From positions 25,048 through 89,047 of the forward strand of contig PHCI01000015.1 of assembly GCA_002842205.1 (NCBI GenBank): DNA of 64,000 nucleotides, in the 5' to 3' direction. The stretch comes from Betaproteobacteria bacterium HGW-Betaproteobacteria-3. GTDB lineage: Bacteria; Pseudomonadota; Gammaproteobacteria; Burkholderiales; Burkholderiaceae_C. The position numbers were made by a program, and so were the translations under genes. Within the stretch, counting starts at the first letter, position 1; each line of letters opens with the position of its first letter. Below are positions 57,191 to 64,000 of the stretch, one piece after another. The notes beneath the pieces are model-generated. The model was not told the DNA's origin. It saw nothing but the letters and a program-made list of their open reading frames with translations, and did not search any database.

Positions 57191-57253
57191 GCGCTGAGCG
57201 GCACGGTCGTCCCGCCCGTCCCGCCCGTTTCATTGGCCAAATTCAAAACTCCC

Positions 57254-58081
57254 ATGACCTACTGCGTTGCCATCAAGCTCGATGCCGGGCTCGTTTTTTT
57301 GTCGGACTCGCGCACCAACGCGGGGCTGGACCAGATCAGCACCTTTCGCAAGATGATCGTCTATGAGAAGCCGGGCGACCGCTTCATGGTGCTGCTGTCG
57401 GCGGGCAACCTGAGCATTTCGCAGTCGGTGCGCGAGATCTTGCAGGTCGAGCAGATCAAGGACACCGAAAGCGGCGAGGCCGTCACCATCTGGAACGCCA
57501 AAAGCATGTTCGACGCCGTGCGCGTGCTGGGCGCGGCGGTGCGCCGGGTGTACGAGCGCGACGCGGCTTCGCTGCGGCAGGCGGGTGTGGAGTTCAATGT
57601 GTCGCTGATCTTCGGCGGGCAGATCCAGGGCGAGGGCATGCGGCTGTTTCAGGTGTATTCACCCGGCAACTTCATCGAAGCCACGCCCGAGACGCCGTAT
57701 TTCCAGGTGGGCGAGTCCAAATACGGCAAGCCCGTGCTCGACCGCGTGATCACGCCCGCCACGCCGCTCAACGAAGCTGCCAAGTGCGCGCTGGTGTCGA
57801 TGGATTCCACGCTCAAGTCCAACCTGTCGGTGGGCCTGCCGCTGGACATGGTGGTGTACGAGGCCAACCGCTTCCAGACCGACAAGGTGGTCTGCATCGA
57901 CGAGAACAACCCTTATTTCCAGATGCTGCACGGCAGCTGGGGGCAAAAGCTGCGCGAGGTGTTCGACAGCATCGAAGACCCGGTGTGGGACGGCGCCGCC
58001 ACCGACATCCCCCTGATGGCCGCGCTGGGCCGCGCCAAGCCGCTCAAGAAGATCACCACGCCCGACGAGAAGCTGATTTGA
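57254..58081 (+). CDS. Anbu, proteasome-type Ntn peptidase
   Basis: A 275-residue proteasome-beta-like protein. Removal of Met exposes Thr2 in MTYCVAIKLDAGLVFLSDSR, the expected nucleophile; SDSRTNAG is a typical Anbu motif. Anbu assembles as an open spiral, not a closed ring, and its physiological substrate is not known. Anbu genes usually sit with a transglutaminase, alpha-E and ATP-grasp genes; here the only neighbour is a hydrolase starting at an overlapping TTGA. A TTG at 57233 is an alternative start. Confidence 0.9.
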   Translation: MTYCVAIKLDAGLVFLSDSRTNAGLDQISTFRKMIVYEKPGDRFMVLLSAGNLSISQSVREILQVEQIKDTESGEAVTIWNAKSMFDAVRVLGAAVRRVYERDAASLRQAGVEFNVSLIFGGQIQGEGMRLFQVYSPGNFIEATPETPYFQVGESKYGKPVLDRVITPATPLNEAAKCALVSMDSTLKSNLSVGLPLDMVVYEANRFQTDKVVCIDENNPYFQMLHGSWGQKLREVFDSIEDPVWDGAATDIPLMAALGRAKPLKKITTPDEKLI

Positions 58082-58911
58082 GCCTGATCGTCTTCTCGCA
58101 CGCCAACAGCTTCCCGGCGGGCACCTACAACGTGCTGTTCAAGAGCCTGCGCGCGCGCGGCTTCACGGTGCGCGCGGTGGACAAATTTGGCCACGATCCG
58201 CAATACCCCGTCACCAACAACTGGCCGCGCCTGGTGCAGCAACTGGCCGACTTTGCCGAGGCCGAGGTGCAAAAGGCGGGCGAGCCGGCGTTTCTGGTGG
58301 GGCATTCGCTGGGCGGGTTTTTGAGCCTGATGTGCGCGGCGCGCCACCCGCAGCTGGCCCGCGGGGTGTTGCTGGTCGATTCGCCCATCTTGGGCGGCTG
58401 GCGCGCCACCACGCTGGGCATGATCAAGCGCACGCAACTGGTGGGCGCGGTGTCGCCCGGCGCGGTGAGCCGCCAGCGGCGCGAGCGCTGGCCCGACGCC
58501 GACGCCGCACGCGAACATTTCCGCCACAAAAAAGCGTTTGCCAAATGGGAACCGCAGGTGCTGGACGACTACATCCGCCACGGCACGCGCACGCACGCTG
58601 GCGAGTGCGTGCTGGCCTTTGACCGCGCCATCGAGACCGCCATCTACAACACCCTGCCCGACAACCTGGACCGGTTGATCCGCCGCCACCCGCTCAAATG
58701 CCCGGTGGCTTTTGTGGGCGGGCGCCAGTCGGCCGAGATGAAACAGGTGGGCATGACCATGACCCAGCGCGTGATCGGCGCGGGCACGGGCACGGGCAAG
58801 GAAACGCTGGGCCGCATCATGATGCTGGACGGCAGCCATCTGTTTCCGATGGAAAAACCCCTGGCCACGGCCGCGGCCATTGAGGCTTCGCTGCGCAACC
58901 TCGGGGCCTGA
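58078..58911 (+). CDS. Alpha/beta hydrolase
   Basis: A cytosolic alpha/beta hydrolase of 277 residues starting at TTG, overlapping the Anbu stop. It has SLIVFSHANSFPAGTYNVLF (oxyanion region), the nucleophile elbow GHSLGG near residue 79 and a His in MLDGSHLFPME near residue 257. The stop TGA lies in the edge of the 111-bp repeat that follows. The substrate is unknown. Coupling to Anbu suggests a related role. Confidence 0.88.
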   Translation: MSLIVFSHANSFPAGTYNVLFKSLRARGFTVRAVDKFGHDPQYPVTNNWPRLVQQLADFAEAEVQKAGEPAFLVGHSLGGFLSLMCAARHPQLARGVLLVDSPILGGWRATTLGMIKRTQLVGAVSPGAVSRQRRERWPDADAAREHFRHKKAFAKWEPQVLDDYIRHGTRTHAGECVLAFDRAIETAIYNTLPDNLDRLIRRHPLKCPVAFVGGRQSAEMKQVGMTMTQRVIGAGTGTGKETLGRIMMLDGSHLFPMEKPLATAAAIEASLRNLGA

Positions 58912-59016
58912 TACGGCTTCGCCTTCAAACGTATAACTTCGTTGGTTCGCCTTGCCGTGCTACAGCACTGTCTGCGGCTCCCGCCTTGTTCTACGCTTGA
59001 AGGCAAAACCGTATGC
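58906..59016 (+). repeat. 111-bp MITE-like repeat, copy 1
   Basis: Starts GCCTGATACGGCTTCGCCTT and ends ACCGTATGC. Its own ends are partly complementary (ATACGG and CCGTAT, CCTTCAA and TTGAAGG), so it can fold back on itself. It matches copy 2 in the opposite orientation at about 90% identity by eye. The hydrolase stop TGA (58909-58911) is inside the repeat. Confidence 0.9.
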
Positions 59017-59030
59017 GGCGGGGGGTCGGC

Positions 59031-59735
59031 TCAGTTGCGGACGATTTCGCCGGTTTTGGGGTCGAACCGCAGCAACCGCACTTCGCCGTTCTTGCCGGGG
59101 AAGTCTTCAAACGCAGCGCGCACCAGGTAGGGCACGAGGTTGGGCAGGTCGCCAATGTCGCCCTCATAAAGGGCGGTGGAATCGAACACGGTGCGGGCCG
59201 GGCCCGGCGGGCCACTGGCGATTTCCACCAGCTTGACCTGCAGGCGGCTGATCTGCAGGGTGCGCGTGACAATGCGGTCGCCCACGTAGCGCGGGCCGTA
59301 ATAGTCGGGGCCCCAGTAACCCGGGTAAACATTGCCCCGGCGGGTGCGGTAGGCCGGATACCAGATCAGCGGCGGGTTCACGTAAACGGGTTCAACGTAT
59401 TTTTGCTTGCGTTGCGAGCCTGCGGCCGTCACATCGACCAGAAAACGCCCGGCCTGCCCGGCGGGTGCGAGTTTGAGGCCTTCGCTTTCGAGTTCGGCGC
59501 TGACATAGCGTTCGTAGGTGGCCTGCTCCAGTTCGCCCAGCGCGCCGGGCTTGACCAGAAAGCTGAACGTGGCCCCGGTCGCATCGGCGGGCCAGGCGTT
59601 GAAGTTGGTCACCTTGGTGGTGATCGGCGTGGTGCAGGCGGCCAGCAGCGCCAGCGCGGCCGCGGCCAGCCCGGCGCGCAAAAGCGCGGGCAGCCGCGCA
59701 CTGAACTGGCGAGCCAGCGGGGCAGAGAAGTTCAT
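59031..59735 (-). CDS. DUF4136-family lipoprotein
   Basis: A 234-residue predicted outer-membrane or periplasmic lipoprotein. The signal peptide ends in a lipobox, LLAACTTP, with the lipidated Cys near residue 34. The body (NFNAWPADATGATFSFLV, then YERYVSAELESEGLKLAP) matches DUF4136, and a Tyr/Pro/Gly-rich stretch (NVYPGYWGPDYYGPRYV) follows. The ATG at 59735 has AAAGGTG upstream. The gene is bracketed by the two 111-bp inverted repeats. The function is unknown. Confidence 0.85.
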   Translation of the reverse strand: MNFSAPLARQFSARLPALLRAGLAAAALALLAACTTPITTKVTNFNAWPADATGATFSFLVKPGALGELEQATYERYVSAELESEGLKLAPAGQAGRFLVDVTAAGSQRKQKYVEPVYVNPPLIWYPAYRTRRGNVYPGYWGPDYYGPRYVGDRIVTRTLQISRLQVKLVEIASGPPGPARTVFDSTALYEGDIGDLPNLVPYLVRAAFEDFPGKNGEVRLLRFDPKTGEIVRN

Positions 59736-59840
59736 GGGGTGCATCACCTTTGCATTATCGGCCGGGCGGGCAATTCCACACCGTTTGTCGCGGCATCGCC
59801 TGCAAAGTTTTGCCTGCAGATGTATCGGCCTGCAACCCGT

Positions 59841-59951
59841 GCATACGGTTTCGCATTCAAGCGTAGGACAAGGCGGGAGCCGCAGACAGTGCTGTAGCAC
59901 GGCAAGGCGAACCCACGCAGTGATACGTTTGAAGGCGAAGCCGTATCAGGC
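59841..59951 (-). repeat. 111-bp MITE-like repeat, copy 2 (inverted relative to copy 1)
   Basis: On the minus strand it reads GCCTGATACGGCTTCGCCTT through ACCGTATGC, matching copy 1 across the full 111 bp with scattered differences. The uppP stop codon (59946-59948) is provided by its end. Together the two copies frame the DUF4136 gene. Confidence 0.9.
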
Positions 59952-60791
59952 GGCCCATTGCACCGCGCCGCTCCATGCGGTGCCCAGCACCACCACGCCA
60001 AACGCAATGCGGTACCACGCAAAGGGCACGAAACTGTGGGTGGCGATGTAGCGCAGCAGCCAGCGCACGCACAGCCACGCGCTCAAGAACGAAAACAACA
60101 AGCCCACGGCGAACAGCGGCACGTCGGCCATGGAGAGCAGCGCGCGCTCCTTGTACAGGCTGTAGGCGCCGGCACCGATCAGCGTGGGCATGGCCAGAAA
60201 GAACGAAAAGTCGGTGGCCGCGGTGCGCGACAGCCCCAGCAGCATGCCGCCGATGATGGTGGCGCCGCTGCGGCTGGTGCCCGGGATCATGGCCAGGCAT
60301 TGCACCAGCCCCACTTTCAGCGCATCGAGCGGCGTCATGGCCTCCACGTTGTTCACGCGCACCACGGCGCGCGGCCGCCCGCCCCGGGCCCAGCCTTCGG
60401 CCCACAAAATGACGAAGCCACCGAGGATGAAGGTGCTGGCCACCACCACCGGGGTGAACAAATGCGCCTTGATGGCCTTGCCGAACAGCAGCCCCAGCAC
60501 CACGGCCGGCACAAAGGCAATCAGCACGTTGATCACAAAGCGGCGGGACTGCTCAGAGCTGGGCAGCGTCACCAGCGTGGCGTGGATCTTTTGCCAGTAC
60601 ACCAGGATGACGGCGAAGATCGCGCCGGTCTGGATGGCAATGTCGAACACCTTGGCCTTTTCGTCGTCAAAGCCCAGCAGCGCGCCGGCCAGAATCAGAT
60701 GCCCGGTGCTCGATATGGGCAAGAACTCGGTCAACCCCTCGACCACTCCCATGAGGGCGGCCTTCACCAGCAACACAATGTCCACAAACAC
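59946..60791 (-). CDS. uppP: Undecaprenyl-diphosphatase
   Basis: UppP (BacA) recycles the lipid carrier for cell-wall synthesis by removing a phosphate from undecaprenyl diphosphate. The 281-residue membrane protein has the two active-site motifs, [14 protein letters not shown] near residue 20 and [13 protein letters not shown] near residue 170, with about eight helices. Its stop codon lies inside the 111-bp repeat copy 2, so its last residues may have been altered by the insertion. Confidence 0.95.
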   Translation of the reverse strand: MFVDIVLLVKAALMGVVEGLTEFLPISSTGHLILAGALLGFDDEKAKVFDIAIQTGAIFAVILVYWQKIHATLVTLPSSEQSRRFVINVLIAFVPAVVLGLLFGKAIKAHLFTPVVVASTFILGGFVILWAEGWARGGRPRAVVRVNNVEAMTPLDALKVGLVQCLAMIPGTSRSGATIIGGMLLGLSRTAATDFSFFLAMPTLIGAGAYSLYKERALLSMADVPLFAVGLLFSFLSAWLCVRWLLRYIATHSFVPFAWYRIAFGVVVLGTAWSGAVQWAA

Positions 60792-60853
60792 TCCTTGAAC
60801 GCGGGTGGATTATCCCCGCGCCAGCGCAGCGGGTGAATGGAGGCGCCTTCTGC

Positions 60854-61456
60854 TCAACGCGCCACGGGGTTGAGTTGCAGCACCAGCGCCCCCGGCACCA
60901 CCTTGAACGCTCCGGGCTGGTAGCCCCAGCCCGCGGCGGTTTGGAGGTCGTCTTGCGACAGCCGGTGCACCACAAAGTCGTGCAGCAGGTTTTCGGTCAG
61001 CAGGCCGCCCAGCCGGTTGGCCTGGCGCTGGTAGGCCGGGGGCACGCCCGGCACCTGCACGCCCTCGGCGCGCACATCGGTCAGCCGCACGGTGTGGTCA
61101 GAAGGCTCAAAGCGCAGGGCGTAGCTCAGGTCGAGCGTGCCGGCAAACTCCCGCGCTCCCAGCAAGAAGCTGCCCGTGGAATAGTTGAACTGCGTGGCGA
61201 TGCGGTTGGACTCGGGCAGCAGCGTGACCTGGGGCGCGCTGATGGCCACGTCAAACACCTCCAGGTAGCGGCGGTTGAGCGGAAACTGCCGCGCGATGAT
61301 TTCCCCCAGCCGCGCCTCACTGATCCTGACCGTGCGCTCGCCCGGGCTGAGCGCCGCGCAGGCCCCCAGCAGCGCGGCCACCACCCCGCCCAGCAGCGCC
61401 ATCGCCACCCAGCGCCTGGCCACGCGTCCCGAAATGAATCGCCTTGAAATCTGCAT
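60854..61456 (-). CDS. DUF1439-family lipoprotein
   Basis: A 200-residue exported protein with signal peptide and lipobox LLGACAAL (Cys near residue 33). SEARLGEIIARQFPLNRRYL at the N-terminus of the mature part is characteristic of DUF1439 (YceB-like) lipoproteins, which have a tubular lipid-binding-like fold. The ATG at 61456 follows GGAGG. It lies 38 bases past the ABC permease gene, same strand; cotranscription is plausible. The function is unknown. Confidence 0.85.
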   Translation of the reverse strand: MQISRRFISGRVARRWVAMALLGGVVAALLGACAALSPGERTVRISEARLGEIIARQFPLNRRYLEVFDVAISAPQVTLLPESNRIATQFNYSTGSFLLGAREFAGTLDLSYALRFEPSDHTVRLTDVRAEGVQVPGVPPAYQRQANRLGGLLTENLLHDFVVHRLSQDDLQTAAGWGYQPGAFKVVPGALVLQLNPVAR

Positions 61457-61494
61457 GACATCCTCCCGTGTAGAGCCGCTCATCCGCGCGTTCA

Positions 61495-62727
61495 TTATTC
61501 GTAGCGCAGCGCCTGGATCGGCAACAGCCGCGACGCCCGCCGCGCCGGATAAAACCCGAAGAACACGCCCACAAAAGCCGAGAACCCGGCCGACAGCCCG
61601 ATCGACGCCAGCGTCATGCTGACCTGCCAGCCCGCAAACTGCCCGACCGCCCAGGTGGCCACGGCGCCCAGCAGCACGCCGATGGCGCCGCCGATCAGGC
61701 TCAGCGTCACGGCCTCGATCAGAAACTGCGCCAGGATGTCGCGCCCGCGCGCGCCCACGGCCATGCGCAGCCCGATCTCGCGGGTGCGCTCGGTCACGCT
61801 CACCAGCATGATGTTCATGATGCCGATGCCGCCGATCACCAGGCTGATGCCGGCCACCGCCGCCAGCAGCAGCGTCATGATGCGGCTGGAGGCCTCCTGC
61901 GCCTGCAAAATCTCGGTCAGGTTGCGGATGGAAAACGGGTCGTCGGCGCCCGGCTGCACCTTGAAGCGCTGGCGCAGCAGTTCCTTGATGTTGTCTTCAG
62001 CCAGCTTCATGCTCTGGCCTTCGCGCACCTTGACGCTGATCGCGCTCACCCGCTTGAGCTTGCCGCCGGTGCCGCCCTGGATGCGGTTGCGGTAGGTGCT
62101 GATGGGCACGATCACCACATCGTCCTGGTCCTGCCCCATGGAGTTTTGCCCCTTGCGCGCCAGCACGCCCACCACGGTGACCGGCACCTTCTTCACCCGG
62201 ATCACCTGGTCCAGCGGGTCGGTGTCGCCAAACAGTTGCTGCGCCACGGTCTGGCCGATGATGGCCACCTTGGCCGAGCCCTGCACTTCAGCGGCTTCAA
62301 ACAGCCGGCCGTCGGCCAGCGGCCATTCGCGGGCTTCCAGGTAATCGTTGGTGCTGCCGAACACCGACGTGCTCCAGTTGGTGTTGCCCACCACCACCTG
62401 CGCGCCAGTGCGCGAGCTGGGCGCAGCCACCTGCACCTCGGGCACTTCGCGCGCAATGGCCAGCGCGTCGTCTTCCGTCAGGCCCTGCCCGGTTTGCGCG
62501 CCCAGCCGCACGCCGCCGGCCGTCACGCCGCCCGGCAGCACCAGCATGATGTTGGAGCCCAGGCCCTTCATCTGCTCCTGCACACGCTCGGTGGCACCGC
62601 GGCCCACGGCGATCATGGTGATCACCGCCGCCACGCCGATGATGATGCCCAGCATCGTGAGGATGGAGCGCAGCGTGTTGGCGGCCAGCGCCCGCAGCGC
62701 CGAACGCAGCGCGGCCAGCGTGTTCAT
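61495..62727 (-). CDS. MacB-like ABC transporter permease
   Basis: A 410-residue permease with one N-terminal helix (about residues 20-42), a large periplasmic MacB_PCD domain (residues 45-270) and three C-terminal helices of the FtsX fold (GISLVIGGIGIMNIMLVSVT, then TREIGLRMAVGARGRDILAQ). The ATPase is encoded separately, not fused as in E. coli MacB. It overlaps the ATPase gene by four bases. It probably exports a peptide, lipid or antibiotic with the MacA-like protein upstream. Confidence 0.92.
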   Translation of the reverse strand: MNTLAALRSALRALAANTLRSILTMLGIIIGVAAVITMIAVGRGATERVQEQMKGLGSNIMLVLPGGVTAGGVRLGAQTGQGLTEDDALAIAREVPEVQVAAPSSRTGAQVVVGNTNWSTSVFGSTNDYLEAREWPLADGRLFEAAEVQGSAKVAIIGQTVAQQLFGDTDPLDQVIRVKKVPVTVVGVLARKGQNSMGQDQDDVVIVPISTYRNRIQGGTGGKLKRVSAISVKVREGQSMKLAEDNIKELLRQRFKVQPGADDPFSIRNLTEILQAQEASSRIMTLLLAAVAGISLVIGGIGIMNIMLVSVTERTREIGLRMAVGARGRDILAQFLIEAVTLSLIGGAIGVLLGAVATWAVGQFAGWQVSMTLASIGLSAGFSAFVGVFFGFYPARRASRLLPIQALRYE

Positions 62728-63434
62728 GCGCTGGCCTCCGCCCGGACGGTGGACTGGCGGACATCCTCCACGATGTGCCCGTCCTTGAACACGATCTTGC
62801 GGCGCGCCCAGGCGGCCACGTCGGACTCGTGGGTGACGATCACCACCGTCATGCCCTGGGCGTTGAGGTCGGTCAGCAGTTGCATGATGTCCTCGCTGGT
62901 CTGTGAATCGAGCGCGCCGGTGGGTTCGTCGGCCAGGATCAGTTGCGGCTGGTTCACCAGCGCCCGCGCAATGGCCACGCGCTGCTGCTGTCCGCCCGAG
63001 AGTTCGGCCGGGGTGTGGGCAAAGCGCTCGCCCAGGCCCACGCGCTGCAGCGCGGCCATGGCGCGCTGGCGGCGCTCGGCGCCCCTGACCCCGGCATAGA
63101 CCATGGGCAGCTCCACATTTTCCAGCGCGCTGGTGCGCGGCAGCAGGTTGAACTGCTGGAACACAAAGCCGATGCGCCGGTTGCGGATGCCGGCCAGCGC
63201 GTCCTGCGCCATGCCCTGCACGGCTTCGCCGGCCAGCCGGTATTCGCCCGAGGTGGGCAAGTCCAGACAGCCCAGGATGTTCATCAGCGTCGATTTGCCC
63301 GAGCCCGAAGCCCCCATGATGGCCACAAACTCACCGTCGGCAATGTCCAGCGACACGCCGCGCAGGGCGTGCACCGTCTGCTCGCCCATGACGTAGGTCT
63401 TGACCAGCGCGCGGGCTTCGATGAGATGGGCCAT
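62724..63434 (-). CDS. ABC transporter ATP-binding protein, MacB/LolD type
   Basis: A 236-residue ATPase with Walker A GASGSGKST near residue 40, Q-loop VFQQFNLLPR, signature LSGGQQQR near residue 145 and Walker B LILADEPTGALD. The short spacing and the FQQFNLLPRTSALENV sequence place it in the MacB/LolD branch. It is the energising subunit for the permease whose gene overlaps its end. Confidence 0.95.
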   Translation of the reverse strand: MAHLIEARALVKTYVMGEQTVHALRGVSLDIADGEFVAIMGASGSGKSTLMNILGCLDLPTSGEYRLAGEAVQGMAQDALAGIRNRRIGFVFQQFNLLPRTSALENVELPMVYAGVRGAERRQRAMAALQRVGLGERFAHTPAELSGGQQQRVAIARALVNQPQLILADEPTGALDSQTSEDIMQLLTDLNAQGMTVVIVTHESDVAAWARRKIVFKDGHIVEDVRQSTVRAEASA

Positions 63435-64000
63435 CAGAACGGCAGCCTCGGGCCGCCCAGCGGCCTTGCCCCGCCCGGCGCCGACCCGGGCGCCACGGTG
63501 CCGGTGATGACGACCGCGCCTTCCTTCAGATCGGCCGCCTCGGGCGCGTTGGGGCCCACCAGCAGTTCGGTGGCGGTGCCGTCGGTGATGCCCAGCCGCA
63601 CATTGAAGGCGCGCGGCTTGCCGTCGCCTCCCAGCAGGTAAATGCGGCCGCGGGTGCTTTGGCGCCCGGCCAGTTCGGCCAGCAGCGCGGCGTATCGGGG
63701 CTTTTGTTCGGGCGTGAGCAGGTCGCCCACGCGGGCGCGCACCTCGACGCTGATGCGCTCGCGCGCCCGGGCCCGCTCGTCGGCGGGCAGCTCGCGCAGC
63801 TGCATGAAGCGCGGCCGCACGTCGGCGTAGATGGCGTCCACCTTTTCGGCCTGCGTGGGCGTCATGGCCAGTTCGGCCACCACGCGGTTGCGGAACTCGG
63901 TGGCCGGGTTGCCGCTGCCCGCGGCCACGGCCGGGGCCGCCCTGGCCGCAGACGCGCCCGCCGCAGGTGCCGGTGCGGCGGGTGCGGCGGGTGGCGACGG
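63434..64000 (-). CDS. Periplasmic adaptor subunit (MacA-like), C-terminal part only
   Basis: The frame is open to the right edge, giving 188 codons of the C-terminus. It has an Ala/Pro-rich linker (bases 63929-64000), a helical segment resembling a heavy-metal-resistance/CpxP-like insertion (AELAMTPTQAEKVDAIYADV, then LLTPEQKPRYAALLAELAGR), then a beta-barrel tail (FNVRLGITDGTATELLVG) typical of HlyD/MacA adaptors. Its stop abuts the ATPase start. The full protein would link the permease to an outer-membrane channel. Confidence 0.82.
   Translation of the reverse strand, partial: PSPPAAPAAPAPAAGASAARAAPAVAAGSGNPATEFRNRVVAELAMTPTQAEKVDAIYADVRPRFMQLRELPADERARARERISVEVRARVGDLLTPEQKPRYAALLAELAGRQSTRGRIYLLGGDGKPRAFNVRLGITDGTATELLVGPNAPEAADLKEGAVVITGTVAPGSAPGGARPLGGPRLPF

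Overview
The window is about 64 kb of GC-rich (roughly 63-66%) chromosome from a denitrifying betaproteobacterium, most likely Burkholderiales and probably Comamonadaceae. The evidence is the tpiA-secG-tRNA-Leu-nuoABCDEFG block, an infA paralogue, the ybiB-cobA pair, and short GC-rich or hairpin repeats of the kind dispersed in that family. The assignment is by gene content and remembered family resemblance; no search was run.

Layout. (1) 1-13 kb, minus strand: complex I genes nuoA-G (nuoG runs off the left edge), tRNA-Leu(GAG), secG, tpiA, a quinone oxidoreductase, pnp and rpsO with structured intergenic RNA, and an aminotransferase. (2) 13-16.3 kb: a small exported protein, an ABC solute-binding protein, an Hsp20 chaperone and tsaD. 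(3) 16.4-36.8 kb, all minus strand: a denitrification island of two apparent transcription units. The nir unit (nirS-nirM-nirC-nirF-nirDL-nirG-nirH-nirJ-nirN) encodes cytochrome cd1 nitrite reductase and heme d1 synthesis. Downstream lies an approximately 12 kb unit that encodes no canonical NorCB. Instead it carries a CuA-type heme-copper oxidase lacking the helix VI tyrosine, a second divergent heme-copper subunit I, Sco, CtaB, a CtaA-like protein, two cytochrome b fusions (one to a ferredoxin/NAD(P)H reductase, one to a 2[4Fe-4S]-MvhD module), an unknown membrane-anchored protein and a Dnr-type regulator. Palindromic FNR/DNR boxes sit upstream of both units. (4) 36.9-39.8 kb, plus strand: nirE-like cobA, a nasT-like remnant, ybiB and a second cobA. 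(5) 39.8-52.2 kb: mostly housekeeping genes (HI0933-family flavoprotein, penicillin-acylase family, rpsU, yqeY, pmbA, darP, mog, infA, cysE, trmJ, suhB). (6) 52.3-58.9 kb: parDE, mutS, a CcdB toxin with an unusual antitoxin, a fused remnant of a DNA methyltransferase and a relE toxin with its surviving XRE antitoxin, an Anbu protease and a hydrolase. (7) 58.9-64 kb: a lipoprotein gene bracketed by a 111-bp inverted repeat pair, uppP, a DUF1439 lipoprotein and a MacAB-like exporter cut by the right edge.

How it works together. NirS would make NO in the periplasm from nitrite, with NirM/NirC as electron carriers. The neighbouring heme-copper unit is the obvious local candidate to remove NO. Its CuA subunit would take electrons from cytochrome c, while the two cytochrome b fusions suggest an extra route from NAD(P)H and/or ferredoxin-like donors into the membrane. 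The Dnr-type regulator at the end of this unit, together with the FNR/DNR boxes, would tie both units to NO and low oxygen. The heme-copper and cytochrome b fusion unit is the most interesting content here.
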